This document shows, piece after piece, positions 16,561 through 24,999 of a stretch of DNA of 25,601 nt (the first letter of the stretch is position 1; every line of letters starts with the position of its first letter). Location: positions 1-25,601 of the forward strand of contig SAAR01000012.1 of the NCBI GenBank assembly GCA_009916335.1. The letters run 5' to 3'. The notes beneath the pieces were generated by a model. It saw only the letters and a program-made list of their open reading frames with translations, ran no database searches and was not told the origin of the DNA. The stretch comes from Erysipelotrichia bacterium (GTDB taxonomy: Bacteria; Bacillota_I; Bacilli_A; Erysipelotrichales; Erysipelotrichaceae). Position numbers and translations under genes: made by a program.

Positions 16561-16637
16561 TTGCTAAAGATAACAATATAAGTTAATATTAACTTAAAGA
16601 TAACGTTATCAAAGAATAGTAGGTATGTTTATACCTA
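16561..16637. promoter_or_regulatory. Cluster of direct repeats and palindromes before the mini-protein gene
   Basis: TAAAGATAAC occurs at 16565-16574 and again at 16595-16604, exactly 30 bp (about three helical turns) apart. Between and after the copies lie three symmetrical elements: the perfect 18-bp palindrome TAAGTTAATATTAACTTA (16579-16596), the perfect 12-bp palindrome GATAACGTTATC (16599-16610), and the hairpin TAGGTAT-gttt-ATACCTA (16620-16637). A second promoter-like pair, TTGCTA (16561-16566) and TAATAT (16584-16589) with a 17-bp spacer, overlaps them. The spaced direct repeats recall sites of dimeric response regulators or LytTR-type activators, but no consensus match is claimed. 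Confidence 0.45.
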
Positions 16638-16683
16638 AAATAATTATGAAAGAGAGGAAAAATATTTGTGGAAGAATATAAAG

Positions 16684-16815
16684 ATGCTAAAACGAAAAAA
16701 ATTTAAGTCAATTTGTATTTCAATTTTGTGTTTAGCTTCGTGTATTACATCATTTGGTTTTATAAATCTAAGTGCGGCAGAGAAAGGTAGTGGTACTCAT
16801 TATGATAAAAAATAG
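16684..16815 (+). CDS. Secreted or membrane mini-protein with signal-peptide-like N-terminus
   Basis: A 43-aa frame beginning MLKRKKFKSICISILCL. The N-terminus is strongly basic (K3, R4, K5, K6, K8) and followed by a hydrophobic core rich in Cys, Ile, Leu and Phe (about 10-28). A plausible signal-peptidase site lies after LSAA near residue 32, leaving a short hydrophilic end EKGSGTHYDKK. TTG 16666 is an in-frame alternative start with a better-placed AGAGAGG (16651-16657) that would add six residues. It may be a small bacteriocin-like or signalling peptide, or the leader of a secreted protein whose mature part has been lost. It overlaps the next gene by 14 bp. I do not recognise a family. Confidence 0.45.
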   Translation: MLKRKKFKSICISILCLASCITSFGFINLSAAEKGSGTHYDKK

Positions 16816-16987
16816 TTTTTGGCTTATACTCTTAATATTATGGAATATCGCAACTATATATAGATTAGGTAATAATACTTTTAATTGGAATCTATTAAGT
16901 GTTATATTTGATTTGTTTTTAGGACCATCAATACTGATTTACCAAATAAGAACTATATACAATAAAAGAAATAAAAATATCCGATGA
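16802..16987 (+). CDS. 61-aa two-helix membrane protein, unknown function
   Basis: Begins MIKNSFWLILLILWNIATIYRLG and has two likely membrane helices (about 5-20 and 30-50) followed by a very basic tail rich in Lys, Arg and Asn (RTIYNKRNKNIR). ATG 16802 lies 14 bp inside the preceding mini-protein frame, so translation is probably coupled; AAAGG near 16780 is too far for a normal ribosome binding site. GTG 16772 is an alternative start but would add non-hydrophobic residues. Size and topology resemble small immunity or toxin-type membrane proteins, which is only a loose resemblance. No family is recognised. Confidence 0.5.
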   Translation: MIKNSFWLILLILWNIATIYRLGNNTFNWNLLSVIFDLFLGPSILIYQIRTIYNKRNKNIR

Positions 16988-17088
16988 AGGTATTAATGGG
17001 GTTTATTTAAGAGGGTCTGTAACGAGTAAAACAGCCTCTATAATCAAAACAGACTTTAATCTCAATGAGAAAAAAGTTAAGAAACTAG
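16950..17088 (+). pseudogene. Coding-like remnant without start codon
   Basis: After a stop at 16947 a frame stays open through ELYTIKEIKISDEGINGV and YLRGSVTSKTASIIKTDFN to a lysine/glutamate-rich end, then runs into the terminator hairpin at 17089. It has no ATG, GTG or TTG before the terminator, and the composition looks like the C-terminal part of a soluble or secreted protein. It may be the leftover of a protein whose N-terminus was the signal-peptide frame at 16684, interrupted by deletion or replacement. An open frame by chance is also possible. Confidence 0.3.
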
Positions 17089-17114
17089 AAAAGATGGTGA
17101 ATTGCCATCTTTTT
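17089..17114. terminator. Terminator closing the mini-protein locus
   Basis: AAAAGATGG (17089-17097) pairs with CCATCTTTT (17105-17113) around a 7-nt loop, with T residues to 17114. It ends the plus-strand transcript. The A-rich 5' arm gives four T on the other strand, so it may also serve the minus-strand lipoprotein gene ending at 17164. A second AT-rich inverted repeat (ATTAGAA 17123-17129 with TTCTAAT 17158-17164) sits between the two. Confidence 0.8.
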
Positions 17115-17163
17115 CTTATGTTATTAGAATAAAAAACGAAAGTTTTATCAGTGCTTGTTCTAA

Positions 17164-17642
17164 TTATTTCTTTCCTAGTGTATCTTCAATCATCTCAATA
17201 CCACGATTGATAAAATTGATTTTTCTTTTACTTAATAGTTTTTCTTTTTGTGAAATAGACACATAAGCAATGCATAATTGATCTTCTTGTGTTGGATTGG
17301 GATTTCCCATTAGTGTGGTCCATTCGATACTGACATCAGATTTTGAGATGGTTTTCTCGGTTTCCAGTTGATATTGCAAAGGCTCAAAAAATCCAGAATT
17401 AGACTTTGCATTCACTAAAATGAGATGATCACTATTTTGGTATACTTCAATGGTATAATGTACGATGTCTTTTTTCTTTTTAGTATAATCTTTATTTGGT
17501 GAGATTGTTTCTTTATATATTTGTTGCATGTCCTGTGGTATGATGACATCATCATTTTTTTTTGCGTATCTTTAAAAACACACCCAGCTAATATTAATAG
17601 AAATGCGAAACAAATAGGAAATACTATTTTTCTTCTTTTCAT
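17164..17642 (-). pseudogene. Predicted lipoprotein, frameshifted in a poly-A tract
   Basis: The N-terminal part starts at 17642 after an AGGGGGAT ribosome binding site and has a clear lipoprotein signal: basic MKRRK, a hydrophobic core and lipobox L18-A19-G20-C21. The frame then shifts at a run of nine A on the coding strand (17555-17563). With ten A the frame would continue into DDVIIPQDMQQIYKE and run uninterrupted to the stop at 17164, giving 159 aa; the length divides correctly. The downstream half (HYTIEVYQNSDHLIL, IEWTTLMGNPNP, a basic C-terminus) looks like one intact domain. It may be a true pseudogene, a slippage-dependent or phase-variable gene, or a sequencing error. Family not recognised. 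It lies 28 bp after the hydrolase gene and is probably in its operon. Confidence 0.75.
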
Positions 17643-17670
17643 TTTTATCCCCCTATAAATAATATTTATC

Positions 17671-18291
17671 TTATTGATTTAAAAAATGTTCAATGGTAAT
17701 TGCTAATTTTTGAGGAGCATCTACATTTACTTCGTGATTTGCATTTTCAATGATGACTAATTCTGCTTTTGCAATTTTATTTTGTAGTACCATAGATGCT
17801 TTCTTATTAGCCTTATCCTTTTCACCACAAAGGACAAGAGTAGGACAAGTGATGTTTTTTAAATCCTTTTCTAAATCAATGTTTATCATTGATTTAGAAA
17901 GAGCAATGAAATCTTCTTTAGCAACTTTCATTTGTGTAAAGGTTTGTTTAGGCATACATTTAAAAATGATGTTTTGTAGTTTGAATAGTGTTTTAGGTAC
18001 ATTGTATCTTGCCCCAATGAGAAGTAAAGAATTTGTTGTTTGAGGATAGTTAGTGGCAAATTGCAAAGCTAAAATACCACCGAGTGATAAACCACATAGA
18101 TTCAGTGGTTCATGCAAATAAAGACAATAGTTTGCAAAGGCAGTATACAAATTTTCATAATTGAAAGGTTTATTTTTTATTAAAGTGAATAGATCAAGAA
18201 CGATAATATCTGAGGTGTGTTTCATATGTTGTAAGGTATGATCCCAACTTGATGGTGTTTGTCCTAAGCCATGAATTAATATTGTTTTCAT
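17671..18291 (-). CDS. Alpha/beta-hydrolase fold protein
   Basis: A 206-aa hydrolase of the alpha/beta fold. The oxyanion-loop region is ILIHGLG near the N-terminus. The nucleophile is S69 in CGLSLGG, the acid is probably D159 in LCGEKDKA, and the base is H186 in NANHEVN, so the triad is complete. It is short for the family, with a small cap region rich in Lys and Phe (about 97-140). There is no signal peptide, so it should be cytoplasmic; the substrate (ester, lactone or peptide-like) cannot be told. AAGGAGAT precedes the start at good spacing. It lies between a small membrane protein gene and a lipoprotein gene on the same strand with gaps under 30 bp, indicating one operon. Confidence 0.88.
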   Translation of the reverse strand: MKTILIHGLGQTPSSWDHTLQHMKHTSDIIVLDLFTLIKNKPFNYENLYTAFANYCLYLHEPLNLCGLSLGGILALQFATNYPQTTNSLLLIGARYNVPKTLFKLQNIIFKCMPKQTFTQMKVAKEDFIALSKSMINIDLEKDLKNITCPTLVLCGEKDKANKKASMVLQNKIAKAELVIIENANHEVNVDAPQKLAITIEHFLNQ

Positions 18292-18318
18292 TTTGTTATC
18301 TCCTTATATAAGGGCAAT

Positions 18319-18660
18319 TTACTGATACTTTTTTTGTAATTTAATACTTAATACGATGACAATAATTGAGGATAAAATTAATCCTACAATGAAAGATGCA
18401 ATCCATAGATTGTTTTCTTTAAAGAGTAAATACATACTAATTTCTAAGAAAACTAAAAAAATGATGAAGAATATATTCACATTTTTAGTATCTTCTTTCC
18501 AATATTTTTCTTTCTCTATACTGTTTAATGATGCATAAAATTCATAGCCATTGTCATACTCTCTTACTTTGCTTTTTGCATTTCTAACCTTATTTACTAA
18601 AAACCAAATTGTAAAATATACTACATTAACAATGAAAGTGATAATGATCATGTTTCTCAT
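18319..18660 (-). CDS. Small membrane protein of unknown function
   Basis: A 113-aa protein with about three membrane helices: near the N-terminus (about 3-22), then after a charged loop (about 24-60, with REYDNGYEFY and EKEKYWKED) two helices at about 64-82 and 86-106. It ends with KLQKKYQ. GAGGAG lies 8 nt upstream of the ATG at 18660. It is the first gene of the minus-strand operon, preceded by a promoter candidate at 18685-18714. No family is recognised. Confidence 0.7.
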   Translation of the reverse strand: MRNMIIITFIVNVVYFTIWFLVNKVRNAKSKVREYDNGYEFYASLNSIEKEKYWKEDTKNVNIFFIIFLVFLEISMYLLFKENNLWIASFIVGLILSSIIVIVLSIKLQKKYQ

Positions 18661-18684
18661 ATCATAAGCTCCTCACAAATTCTC

Positions 18685-18714
18685 ATTTTATATTATTATT
18701 GTAACTGAATGCAA
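18685..18714 (-). promoter_or_regulatory. Promoter of the minus-strand trio
   Basis: On the minus strand TTGCAT (18709-18714) and TAAAAT (18685-18690) are 18 bp apart; TATAAA with a 16-bp spacer is an alternative. The hexamer ATGCAA occurs on the plus strand at 18709 and again 11 bp later at 18720, a possible operator. Between here and 18801 nothing else is recognised. Confidence 0.5.
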
Positions 18715-18801
18715 AATGGTATGCAATGAAAAACCTTTATTAAAAGTTCTTCCTTTGATAAAGATGAAAGATAGGGATAACATAGATGATAGTTGTTTAG
18801 T

Positions 18802-18829
18802 TTGAAACATAAAGAATATGTGTTAAAAT
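18802..18829 (+). promoter_or_regulatory. Promoter of the S41 protease-uvrB operon
   Basis: TTGAAA (18802-18807), a 16-bp spacer and TAAAAT (18824-18829) preceded by TGT (extended -10), 25 bp upstream of the start codon. No LexA-type (Cheo) box was recognised, although uvrB is in the operon. Confidence 0.65.
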
Positions 18830-18854
18830 AGTAAAGCAATAAGGAGTCGTTATT

Positions 18855-20336
18855 ATGGAAGAAAAGAAAAACTATATTAAGGTAGAAAGACATAAATGGC
18901 CAGATGAGGTTGCGGCTGAAAAGAAACGTACAAGAAAACGTTTTTTCATTGTGTTTGTTTGTATCGTATGTTTTGTCGGTGGTTTTATGTTATCTTCTTT
19001 GCGACAGACAAGTTATGGTGTCAGCTCTCAAAGTAAAAGTGAAGATAGTGATAAGTTTAATGAGATATATAATATTATGCAAAATGAATGGTACTTTGGA
19101 AAAGATGTTAAAAACCTTAGTGAGTTTTTAATGGATAATGCGATTAATGGTTTAACAAGTAATGAGTATGATGCACATACGAACTATTTAAATTCTGATT
19201 CAGCGAGTCAATTCTTGCAGAAGTTAGAAGGTTCTTTAGTAGGGATTGGGATTCAGTATACAAATGTTGGTGATGATGTGATGATTAAGAAAGTGTATTT
19301 AGATTCACCTGCACAGAAAGCTGGGTTAAAAGAAGGCGATCTTTTAAAGAAAATCAGCGGTATTTCATTAAAAGGGAAAAGTTTAAATGAAATTGCAGAC
19401 TTGGCAAAAGGGGAAGAAGGTAGTGTGGCTACTTTTATCATTGATCGTGATGGTAAGGAAATGTCATTTGATATTACAAGAGAAACGTTAAGTTTAACGG
19501 TGTATGGGTATATCAAAGATGGTGTTGGTGTCTTAGAGTTATCTAGTTTTTCTGAACGTACACATGAAGAGGTAGAGGCTTACTTCAAACAGTTTAAAAA
19601 GGAAAATGTTGATCGTATTGTGATTGATATGCGTGATAATACAGGGGGATATTTAAATACCGTTGTAAAAATTGCTAGTATGCTAATGGAAAAGGATAAA
19701 GTCGTGATACAGGAAAAAGATCGTGATGGTAAAATTAGCGAATCGTATACAAGTGAAGCGAATCGTTATGAATTTGATGATATTGTGGTATTGGTAAATG
19801 AAAAGACGGCAAGTGCATCAGAGGCATTAGCAGCGTGTTTAAAAGAACAGTTAGAGGCTACGATTGTCGGTGTAACTACTTATGGAAAAGGAACAGAGCA
19901 GATTTCAAAGGTGTTTAGTGATGGAACATACTTGAAGTATACAGTGGCAGAATGGTTAACACCAAATGGCAATAGTATTAATTTAAAAGGGATTACACCA
20001 GATGTAGTGGTCGAGAATGATTTAGCTCTAACATATAAGTTTGTTTCTGAAGATGCCTCTTATCAAGTTGATAGTGTTGGTGAAAATGTAAAGTTAGCAC
20101 AAATATATCTTAAATTTCTTGGTTATAATATAGATAGAGTAGATGGATATTTTTCTAGTGTTACATTAGATGCACTACATCAGTTTGCAAAGGATACAAA
20201 TGTGAATAAACAAGATGTCATTGATCAAGAATTAGTGGAAAAACTGTATAAAAAGGCAACGCAAACCTATGCAAGTGATAGTGAAAAATATGATATTCAG
20301 TTGAAAAAAGCAATTGAGGTGGCACATGGAAAATAA
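18855..20336 (+). CDS. Carboxy-terminal processing serine protease (S41, CtpA type)
   Basis: Membrane-anchored, extracytoplasmic protease of 493 aa. A cytoplasmic basic segment is followed by one helix (about 29-48), an N-terminal helical part, a PDZ domain (about 125-205, with LVGIGIQY and [14 protein letters not shown]) and the S41 catalytic domain. The Ser/Lys dyad is S320 in KTASASEA and K345 in YGKGTEQ; the 25-residue spacing equals that of characterised family members. A C-terminal peptidoglycan-binding-like domain (about 415-450, [18 protein letters not shown]) is present, as in Bacillus CtpA/CtpB. Such proteases process wall enzymes or signalling proteins. AAGGAG precedes ATG 18855. 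It overlaps uvrB by 11 bp. Confidence 0.93.
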   Translation: MEEKKNYIKVERHKWPDEVAAEKKRTRKRFFIVFVCIVCFVGGFMLSSLRQTSYGVSSQSKSEDSDKFNEIYNIMQNEWYFGKDVKNLSEFLMDNAINGLTSNEYDAHTNYLNSDSASQFLQKLEGSLVGIGIQYTNVGDDVMIKKVYLDSPAQKAGLKEGDLLKKISGISLKGKSLNEIADLAKGEEGSVATFIIDRDGKEMSFDITRETLSLTVYGYIKDGVGVLELSSFSERTHEEVEAYFKQFKKENVDRIVIDMRDNTGGYLNTVVKIASMLMEKDKVVIQEKDRDGKISESYTSEANRYEFDDIVVLVNEKTASASEALAACLKEQLEATIVGVTTYGKGTEQISKVFSDGTYLKYTVAEWLTPNGNSINLKGITPDVVVENDLALTYKFVSEDASYQVDSVGENVKLAQIYLKFLGYNIDRVDGYFSSVTLDALHQFAKDTNVNKQDVIDQELVEKLYKKATQTYASDSEKYDIQLKKAIEVAHGK

Positions 20337-22299
20337 ATTATTTGATTTAGTATCTGCATTTTCCCCTCAAGGAGATCAGATTAAGGCAATTGAACAATTG
20401 AGTAAAGGAATTGAAGAAGGAAAAAAACATCAAGTCCTTTTAGGAGCGACAGGAACAGGAAAAACGTTTACGGTTTCTAATGTAATAGCCAAAGTAAATA
20501 AACCTACTTTGGTTTTTGTGCATAATAAAACATTAGCAGGTCAGTTGTATTCAGAATTGAAAGAATTTTTTCCTCATAATCGTGTAGAGTATTTTGTTTC
20601 TAACTTTGATTATTATCAACCAGAAGCATATATTCCTAGTAGTGATACTTATATTGATAAAACAGCAACAACGAATCAAGAATTAGATATGCTTAGAATG
20701 GCAGCTGAAAATAGTGTGTTAGAGCGTCGTGATACGATTATTGTGGCGAGTGTTGCTTGTATTTATGGTGCGAGTAATCCTGAATTATATCGTAATATGT
20801 TTTTTAATTTGCGTGTAGGTGAAGTGATTGATCGTAAAGAACTGCTTGCTAAATTAGTATCAAGACAATATAAACGTAATGATATGGATTTACAAAGAGG
20901 GTGCTTTCGTGTGCGTGGAGATAATATTGAAGTTGGTTTAGGACATACGGACGCTTATATTTTGCGTATTGAGATGTTTGATGATGAAATTGAAAGAATT
21001 TGTGAAGTAGATCCTTTAACTGGTAAAGTACAACAAGCGTATCAAGTGTATGTTATGTATCCAGCAAGTGGGTATGCGACACCGAAAGAACAATTACAAC
21101 GTGCTTGTATCACGATTGAAGAAGAATTGAAAGAGCGTTTAGCTGAATTAAAAAGTCAAGATAAGTTGTTAGAGGTACAACGTTTAGAACAACGTGCTTT
21201 ATACGATATAGAGGCTTTACGAGAATTTGGTGTCTGTCCAGGAATTGAAAATTATTCTCGTCATATTGATGGTAGAAAACCAGGAGAAACACCATATACA
21301 TTGTTTGATTATTTTCCTGATGATTTTTTATTAATCGTTGATGAAAGTCATGTTAGTTTACCACAGGTACGAGGTATGTATAATGGGGATCGTGCTAGAA
21401 AAGAAACGTTAGTGAATTTTGGCTTTCGTTTACCTAGTGCATTAGACAATCGACCTTTAAAGTTTGATGAATTTGAAAAGAAGATTCATCAGGCAATCTT
21501 TGTGTCGGCAACCCCTGGTGATTATGAATTAGAAAAAACACATGGGGAAATTGTGGAACAGATTATTCGACCAACGGGATTGTTAGACCCTTTGGTTGAG
21601 GTTCGTCAGAGTATGGGACAAATTGATGATTTAGTAGATGAAATACGCGAACAGATTGCGAAGAATGAGCGTACATTAATTACGACATTAACCGTTAATA
21701 TGGCAGAGGATTTAACTGCTTATTTAAAGCAGATGGATTTTAAAGTAGCGTGGTTACATCATGAAGTAAAAACGATTGAACGTACGGAAATCATTCGTGA
21801 ATTACGACAAGGAAAGTACGATGTATTAATTGGTATCAACTTGTTAAGAGAAGGATTGGATATTCCTGAAGTATCGCTGATTGCGATTTTAGATGCTGAT
21901 AAAGAAGGGTTCTTAAGAAGTGAGCGTTCTTTGATTCAGATTATTGGACGTGCTGCACGAAATAGCAATGGTCGAGTGATTATGTATGCTGATACAATGA
22001 CAAAATCAATGAGTAAAGCAATCGAAGAAACAAAACGACGTCGTGAAATACAGATGGCTTATAATGAAGAACATGGAATCATACCTAAAACAATTCAAAA
22101 GGAAATACATGAGGCGATGCATTCTGTGGAAACAAAAGAGATGAGTAAGAAGTATATGACGAAAAAGAAGATGAATAAGAAAGAGAAAGAAAAACTCATT
22201 ACGAATTTAGAGAAAGAGATGAAAGCAGCTGCGAAAGAGCTTGATTTTGAAAGAGCAGCACAGTTAAGAGATATGCTAATGGAAATTCGTAGTGAATAA
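20326..22299 (+). CDS. uvrB: Excinuclease ABC subunit B
   Basis: Damage-verification helicase-like subunit of nucleotide excision repair, working with UvrA and UvrC in the cytoplasm. It is 657 aa, the family length. Walker A is GATGTGKT (40-47). The damage-probing beta-hairpin lies around YYQPEAYIP (96-104). The helicase motif DESH occurs in [12 protein letters not shown], motif VI in QIIGRAARN, and the C-terminal UVR domain (last about 35 residues, [13 protein letters not shown]) binds UvrC. ATG 20326 is chosen over TTG 20314: GAGGTGG lies just upstream and the N-terminus then matches the family. uvrA, which often follows, is replaced here by two membrane protein genes. Confidence 0.97.
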   Translation: MENKLFDLVSAFSPQGDQIKAIEQLSKGIEEGKKHQVLLGATGTGKTFTVSNVIAKVNKPTLVFVHNKTLAGQLYSELKEFFPHNRVEYFVSNFDYYQPEAYIPSSDTYIDKTATTNQELDMLRMAAENSVLERRDTIIVASVACIYGASNPELYRNMFFNLRVGEVIDRKELLAKLVSRQYKRNDMDLQRGCFRVRGDNIEVGLGHTDAYILRIEMFDDEIERICEVDPLTGKVQQAYQVYVMYPASGYATPKEQLQRACITIEEELKERLAELKSQDKLLEVQRLEQRALYDIEALREFGVCPGIENYSRHIDGRKPGETPYTLFDYFPDDFLLIVDESHVSLPQVRGMYNGDRARKETLVNFGFRLPSALDNRPLKFDEFEKKIHQAIFVSATPGDYELEKTHGEIVEQIIRPTGLLDPLVEVRQSMGQIDDLVDEIREQIAKNERTLITTLTVNMAEDLTAYLKQMDFKVAWLHHEVKTIERTEIIRELRQGKYDVLIGINLLREGLDIPEVSLIAILDADKEGFLRSERSLIQIIGRAARNSNGRVIMYADTMTKSMSKAIEETKRRREIQMAYNEEHGIIPKTIQKEIHEAMHSVETKEMSKKYMTKKKMNKKEKEKLITNLEKEMKAAAKELDFERAAQLRDMLMEIRSE

Positions 22300-22313
22300 A
22301 AGAGGAAAATAAG

Positions 22314-23462
22314 ATGTTTAAAGATAAACAGTTGAATCAATTAACGTATCGTAATGTATTATGGATCATTACCTATACGTTTCTATTAATTTTATGTATT
22401 GTGAAGTGGGATATTGTCGTGGGTATGATAGGGAATCTATTTTCTTTGCTTGTTCCATTTATCATGGCTTTTGTTTTTGCCTTTATTTTTAATATTCCGA
22501 TGCGTTTCTTTTTACGAAAGTTACCAGATACGATTAAAAAAGGCAGAAAAGCAATTGCGGCTGCATTATCGCTTACTTGTATTATAACATTGTTTGTTTT
22601 TGTGATTGGTACTGTTGTGCCACAGCTGGCAGATAGTGTTAAATTATTTGTGGCAGAGTTTCCTAATTATGTGAGTTCAACGGAAAAATTAGTCAATGAT
22701 TTGATTGAACAATGGGGATTAGATGCTTCTTTCCTTGATTTCTTCAATAAATACAGTGCAGGGATTGAGAAAACGATTATTAGTTTTGCTAGTTCTTTAG
22801 CCCCTGAAATTTTAACATTTACTAAAAGTATTGTATCTGTTGTTACAAATGTGGTGATGGCAATAGTGATTGCTGTTTATTTTACTCTTAGTAAGGATAC
22901 GTTAATTAGACAATGTAAAAGAGCCTTGTATGCTTTTTTACCAAAGCAAAAATATGAGTATTTTGTGCATGTTGTTAAACTATCTAATAAAACATTTACA
23001 GGATTTGTATCAGGACAATTAGTAGAAGCAATTATTATTGGTGTTTTATGCTATATTGGAGCGAGTCTATTACAAATTGAGTTTGCCCCTATTTTAGCCG
23101 TTGTGATTGGTTGTACAAATGTAATTCCTATTTTTGGACCGATTATTGGAACGGGTTTATGTGCTTTGTTATTGTTGTTTGTCAATCCTATTCATGCGAT
23201 TATCTTTACCATCTTTGGTATTGTTTTACAACAATTTGAATCAAATTTAATTTATCCAAGAGTGGTAGGTACCTCAGTAGGTCTTTCTGGCTTATGGGTA
23301 TTATTAGCGGTCAGCATTGGTGGTGGCTTATTTGGTGTACTAGGAATGATTTTTGGTTTACCTGTATTCGCCATTATTTATCGTTTGTTTGCCCAAGAAG
23401 TGAATAAGCGTATCAAAATGAAAAAAACAGTGAAAAAGGATAGGAGGTGTGCCATTGATTAA
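22314..23462 (+). CDS. AI-2E family (PF01594) membrane transporter
   Basis: Polytopic membrane protein of 382 aa with about eight helices and the family layout: two or three N-terminal helices, a central amphipathic extracytoplasmic part (about 105-175), then a dense C-terminal helix bundle. The glycine/proline signatures GFVSGQLVEA, PIFGPIIGTG and VGLSGLWVLLAVSIGGGLFG are typical. Characterised members act in autoinducer-2 export or as Na+/H+ antiporters, so the substrate is not predictable. AGAGGA precedes ATG 22314, 14 bp after uvrB. It ends in a basic tail and overlaps the MFS gene by 8 bp. Confidence 0.88.
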   Translation: MFKDKQLNQLTYRNVLWIITYTFLLILCIVKWDIVVGMIGNLFSLLVPFIMAFVFAFIFNIPMRFFLRKLPDTIKKGRKAIAAALSLTCIITLFVFVIGTVVPQLADSVKLFVAEFPNYVSSTEKLVNDLIEQWGLDASFLDFFNKYSAGIEKTIISFASSLAPEILTFTKSIVSVVTNVVMAIVIAVYFTLSKDTLIRQCKRALYAFLPKQKYEYFVHVVKLSNKTFTGFVSGQLVEAIIIGVLCYIGASLLQIEFAPILAVVIGCTNVIPIFGPIIGTGLCALLLLFVNPIHAIIFTIFGIVLQQFESNLIYPRVVGTSVGLSGLWVLLAVSIGGGLFGVLGMIFGLPVFAIIYRLFAQEVNKRIKMKKTVKKDRRCAID

Positions 23463-24651
23463 AAAACATCATATGAAATTATTTTTTGCTTTCATGGCAT
23501 TAGAGAGTTTAGCTGCCAATTTTGCACACCCAATTACTCCTACTTTAATTAAACAATTAGCCTTACCTGATTATGCATTTGGTGTTTTGTTTGCAGGAAT
23601 GGCATTTACTAATTTCTTGTTTTCTCCTTTATGGGCAAAACAAGTACGCAAGTTAGGCTCTAAAAAAGTGTTAGGTATTTGTTGTGTAGGATATGGCTTT
23701 GGGCAAGCAATGTTTGCTTTAATGAAAACACTACCTACCATTTTGTGTGCGAGATTGCTTTCAGGTTTCTTTGTAGGAGGCATCATGGTTAGCTTTCTTA
23801 CTTATATTATCCATATGAGCAGTATTGAACAAAGAGGGAAATACTTAGCTTTATCGGCAACCTTTACAACGGTATTTGGTGCATTTGGGTATATGGTGGG
23901 AGGTTTTGTTGGGGTAGTTTCTATTCCTATTACCTTCGCTTTACAAAGTGTTACCTTGATAACAAGTGGTATCTTATTTTACTTCTGTTTAAAAGAAGAT
24001 AAAGAAGAAAACTTAGATGCCATTCATCTATGGAAAGATGCGAATCCTTTACAAGCATTCATCGACTCTAAAAAGTTTATGACAGGTTTATTTGCCTTAT
24101 TATTTTTTGTCGTCTTTTTAACTTCCACAGCATCGACAGCATACGATCAAAGTTTTAACTATTATATTAAAGATCAATTTGATTTTAATTCTTCTTATAA
24201 TGGCATGTTGAAAGCAGTGGTTGGGTTTATTTCTTTATTAGCAAATACAACAATTTGTATTTGGATTATGAACCATACAAAAGTTTCAAGATCAATTGTT
24301 GTTGTGTTAGGGCTAGGAGGAGCATTTTTAATTGGTGTGAGCTTGTTAGATGCCATCTTGCCATTTATTATTATGAATATTATGTTCTTTGCGATTAACG
24401 CTATTTATATTCCCCTCTTGCAAGACATGTGTGCAAGTCGTAGTTCCCATAAGGATTCCGATATGGTAATGGGCTTTTACAATGCGATGAAAAGTTTAGG
24501 AATGATTAGTGGTGCATTGTTTGCTGGATTTATTTATAGTTATGGGGCAAAGTTAGCATTCATCTTTGCTGGTGTATTCTTCCTTATTGCCATGTTTTTA
24601 ATGATGATTTATTATGTTTTAATAAAGAAAAATGAAGAAAGTGTCAGCTGA
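23455..24651 (+). CDS. Major facilitator superfamily transporter
   Basis: A 398-aa transporter with about 12 helices. MFS signs include the N-terminal loop KQVRKLGSKKVLG between helices 2 and 3, GFVGVVSIPITF, and a central hydrophilic loop (about 180-205, with KEDKEENLD). The likely start is TTG 23455, seven bases after a perfect AGGAGG (23442-23447); GTG 23449 is too close and ATG 23473 too far. This gives an 8-bp overlap with the previous gene and coupled translation. It could be a multidrug or sugar-type exporter; the substrate is unknown. It is the last gene of the operon, and the terminator overlaps its stop codon. Confidence 0.88.
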   Translation: MIKKHHMKLFFAFMALESLAANFAHPITPTLIKQLALPDYAFGVLFAGMAFTNFLFSPLWAKQVRKLGSKKVLGICCVGYGFGQAMFALMKTLPTILCARLLSGFFVGGIMVSFLTYIIHMSSIEQRGKYLALSATFTTVFGAFGYMVGGFVGVVSIPITFALQSVTLITSGILFYFCLKEDKEENLDAIHLWKDANPLQAFIDSKKFMTGLFALLFFVVFLTSTASTAYDQSFNYYIKDQFDFNSSYNGMLKAVVGFISLLANTTICIWIMNHTKVSRSIVVVLGLGGAFLIGVSLLDAILPFIIMNIMFFAINAIYIPLLQDMCASRSSHKDSDMVMGFYNAMKSLGMISGALFAGFIYSYGAKLAFIFAGVFFLIAMFLMMIYYVLIKKNEESVS

Positions 24652-24673
24652 ATAAACAACTGACACTTCTTTT
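24639..24673. terminator. Bidirectional terminator between convergent genes
   Basis: AAGTGTCAG (24639-24647) pairs perfectly with CTGACACTT (24660-24668) around a 12-nt loop; CTTTT follows on the plus strand, and T-rich sequence follows on the minus strand. The stem spans the MFS stop and abuts the DUF378 stop. Confidence 0.88.
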
Positions 24674-24872
24674 AGTTTTCTTTACTAATATCCGAAAACA
24701 AACTTACTATACAAATAGCACTAATTCCTACTAAGATGTAGATAATATTTGTGAGTGCTGAATCAGTGCCGAATAAGGTAGTAACTAAATTAAAATTAAA
24801 TAAAGCAATCAGTCCCCAATTAAGACAACCGATAATGGCAATGATTAGTGCAATATATTTAAATGTTTTCAT
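24672..24872 (-). CDS. DUF378 (YuzA-like) small membrane protein
   Basis: A 66-aa protein with two membrane helices. The family core is clear: KYIALIIAIIGCLNWGLIAL, then FNLVTTLFG and IIYILVGISAI. DUF378 proteins are about 65-75 aa and of unknown function. The start is ATG 24872, preceded by AAGGAGG with 6-nt spacing; the longer frame upstream (to 24905) would put this site inside the gene and is rejected. It is alone on the minus strand, convergent with the MFS gene. No clear promoter was found in 24873-24999. Confidence 0.9.
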   Translation of the reverse strand: MKTFKYIALIIAIIGCLNWGLIALFNFNLVTTLFGTDSALTNIIYILVGISAICIVSLFSDISKEN

Positions 24873-24999
24873 ACATAGCCTCCTTGCATTTTTAGTATGG
24901 AGCAATTATTTAAAATTATTAAAAAAAGATATGTAGAAAATCATTTTTATCCTATCACAATAAACAACATTAAAAAGAAAAGAGCTTTAAGTTTACTTG

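Noticed and set aside
16984..17010. Eight-codon frame overlapping the 61-aa gene stop in an ATGA junction
   Set aside because: Too short and without supporting signals.
17123..17164. Outer inverted repeat ATTAGAA/TTCTAAT with an inner AAAAC-GAAA-GTTTT hairpin as a separate terminator
   Set aside because: Stem is short and almost all AT; the hairpin at 17089 is a better terminator for both strands.
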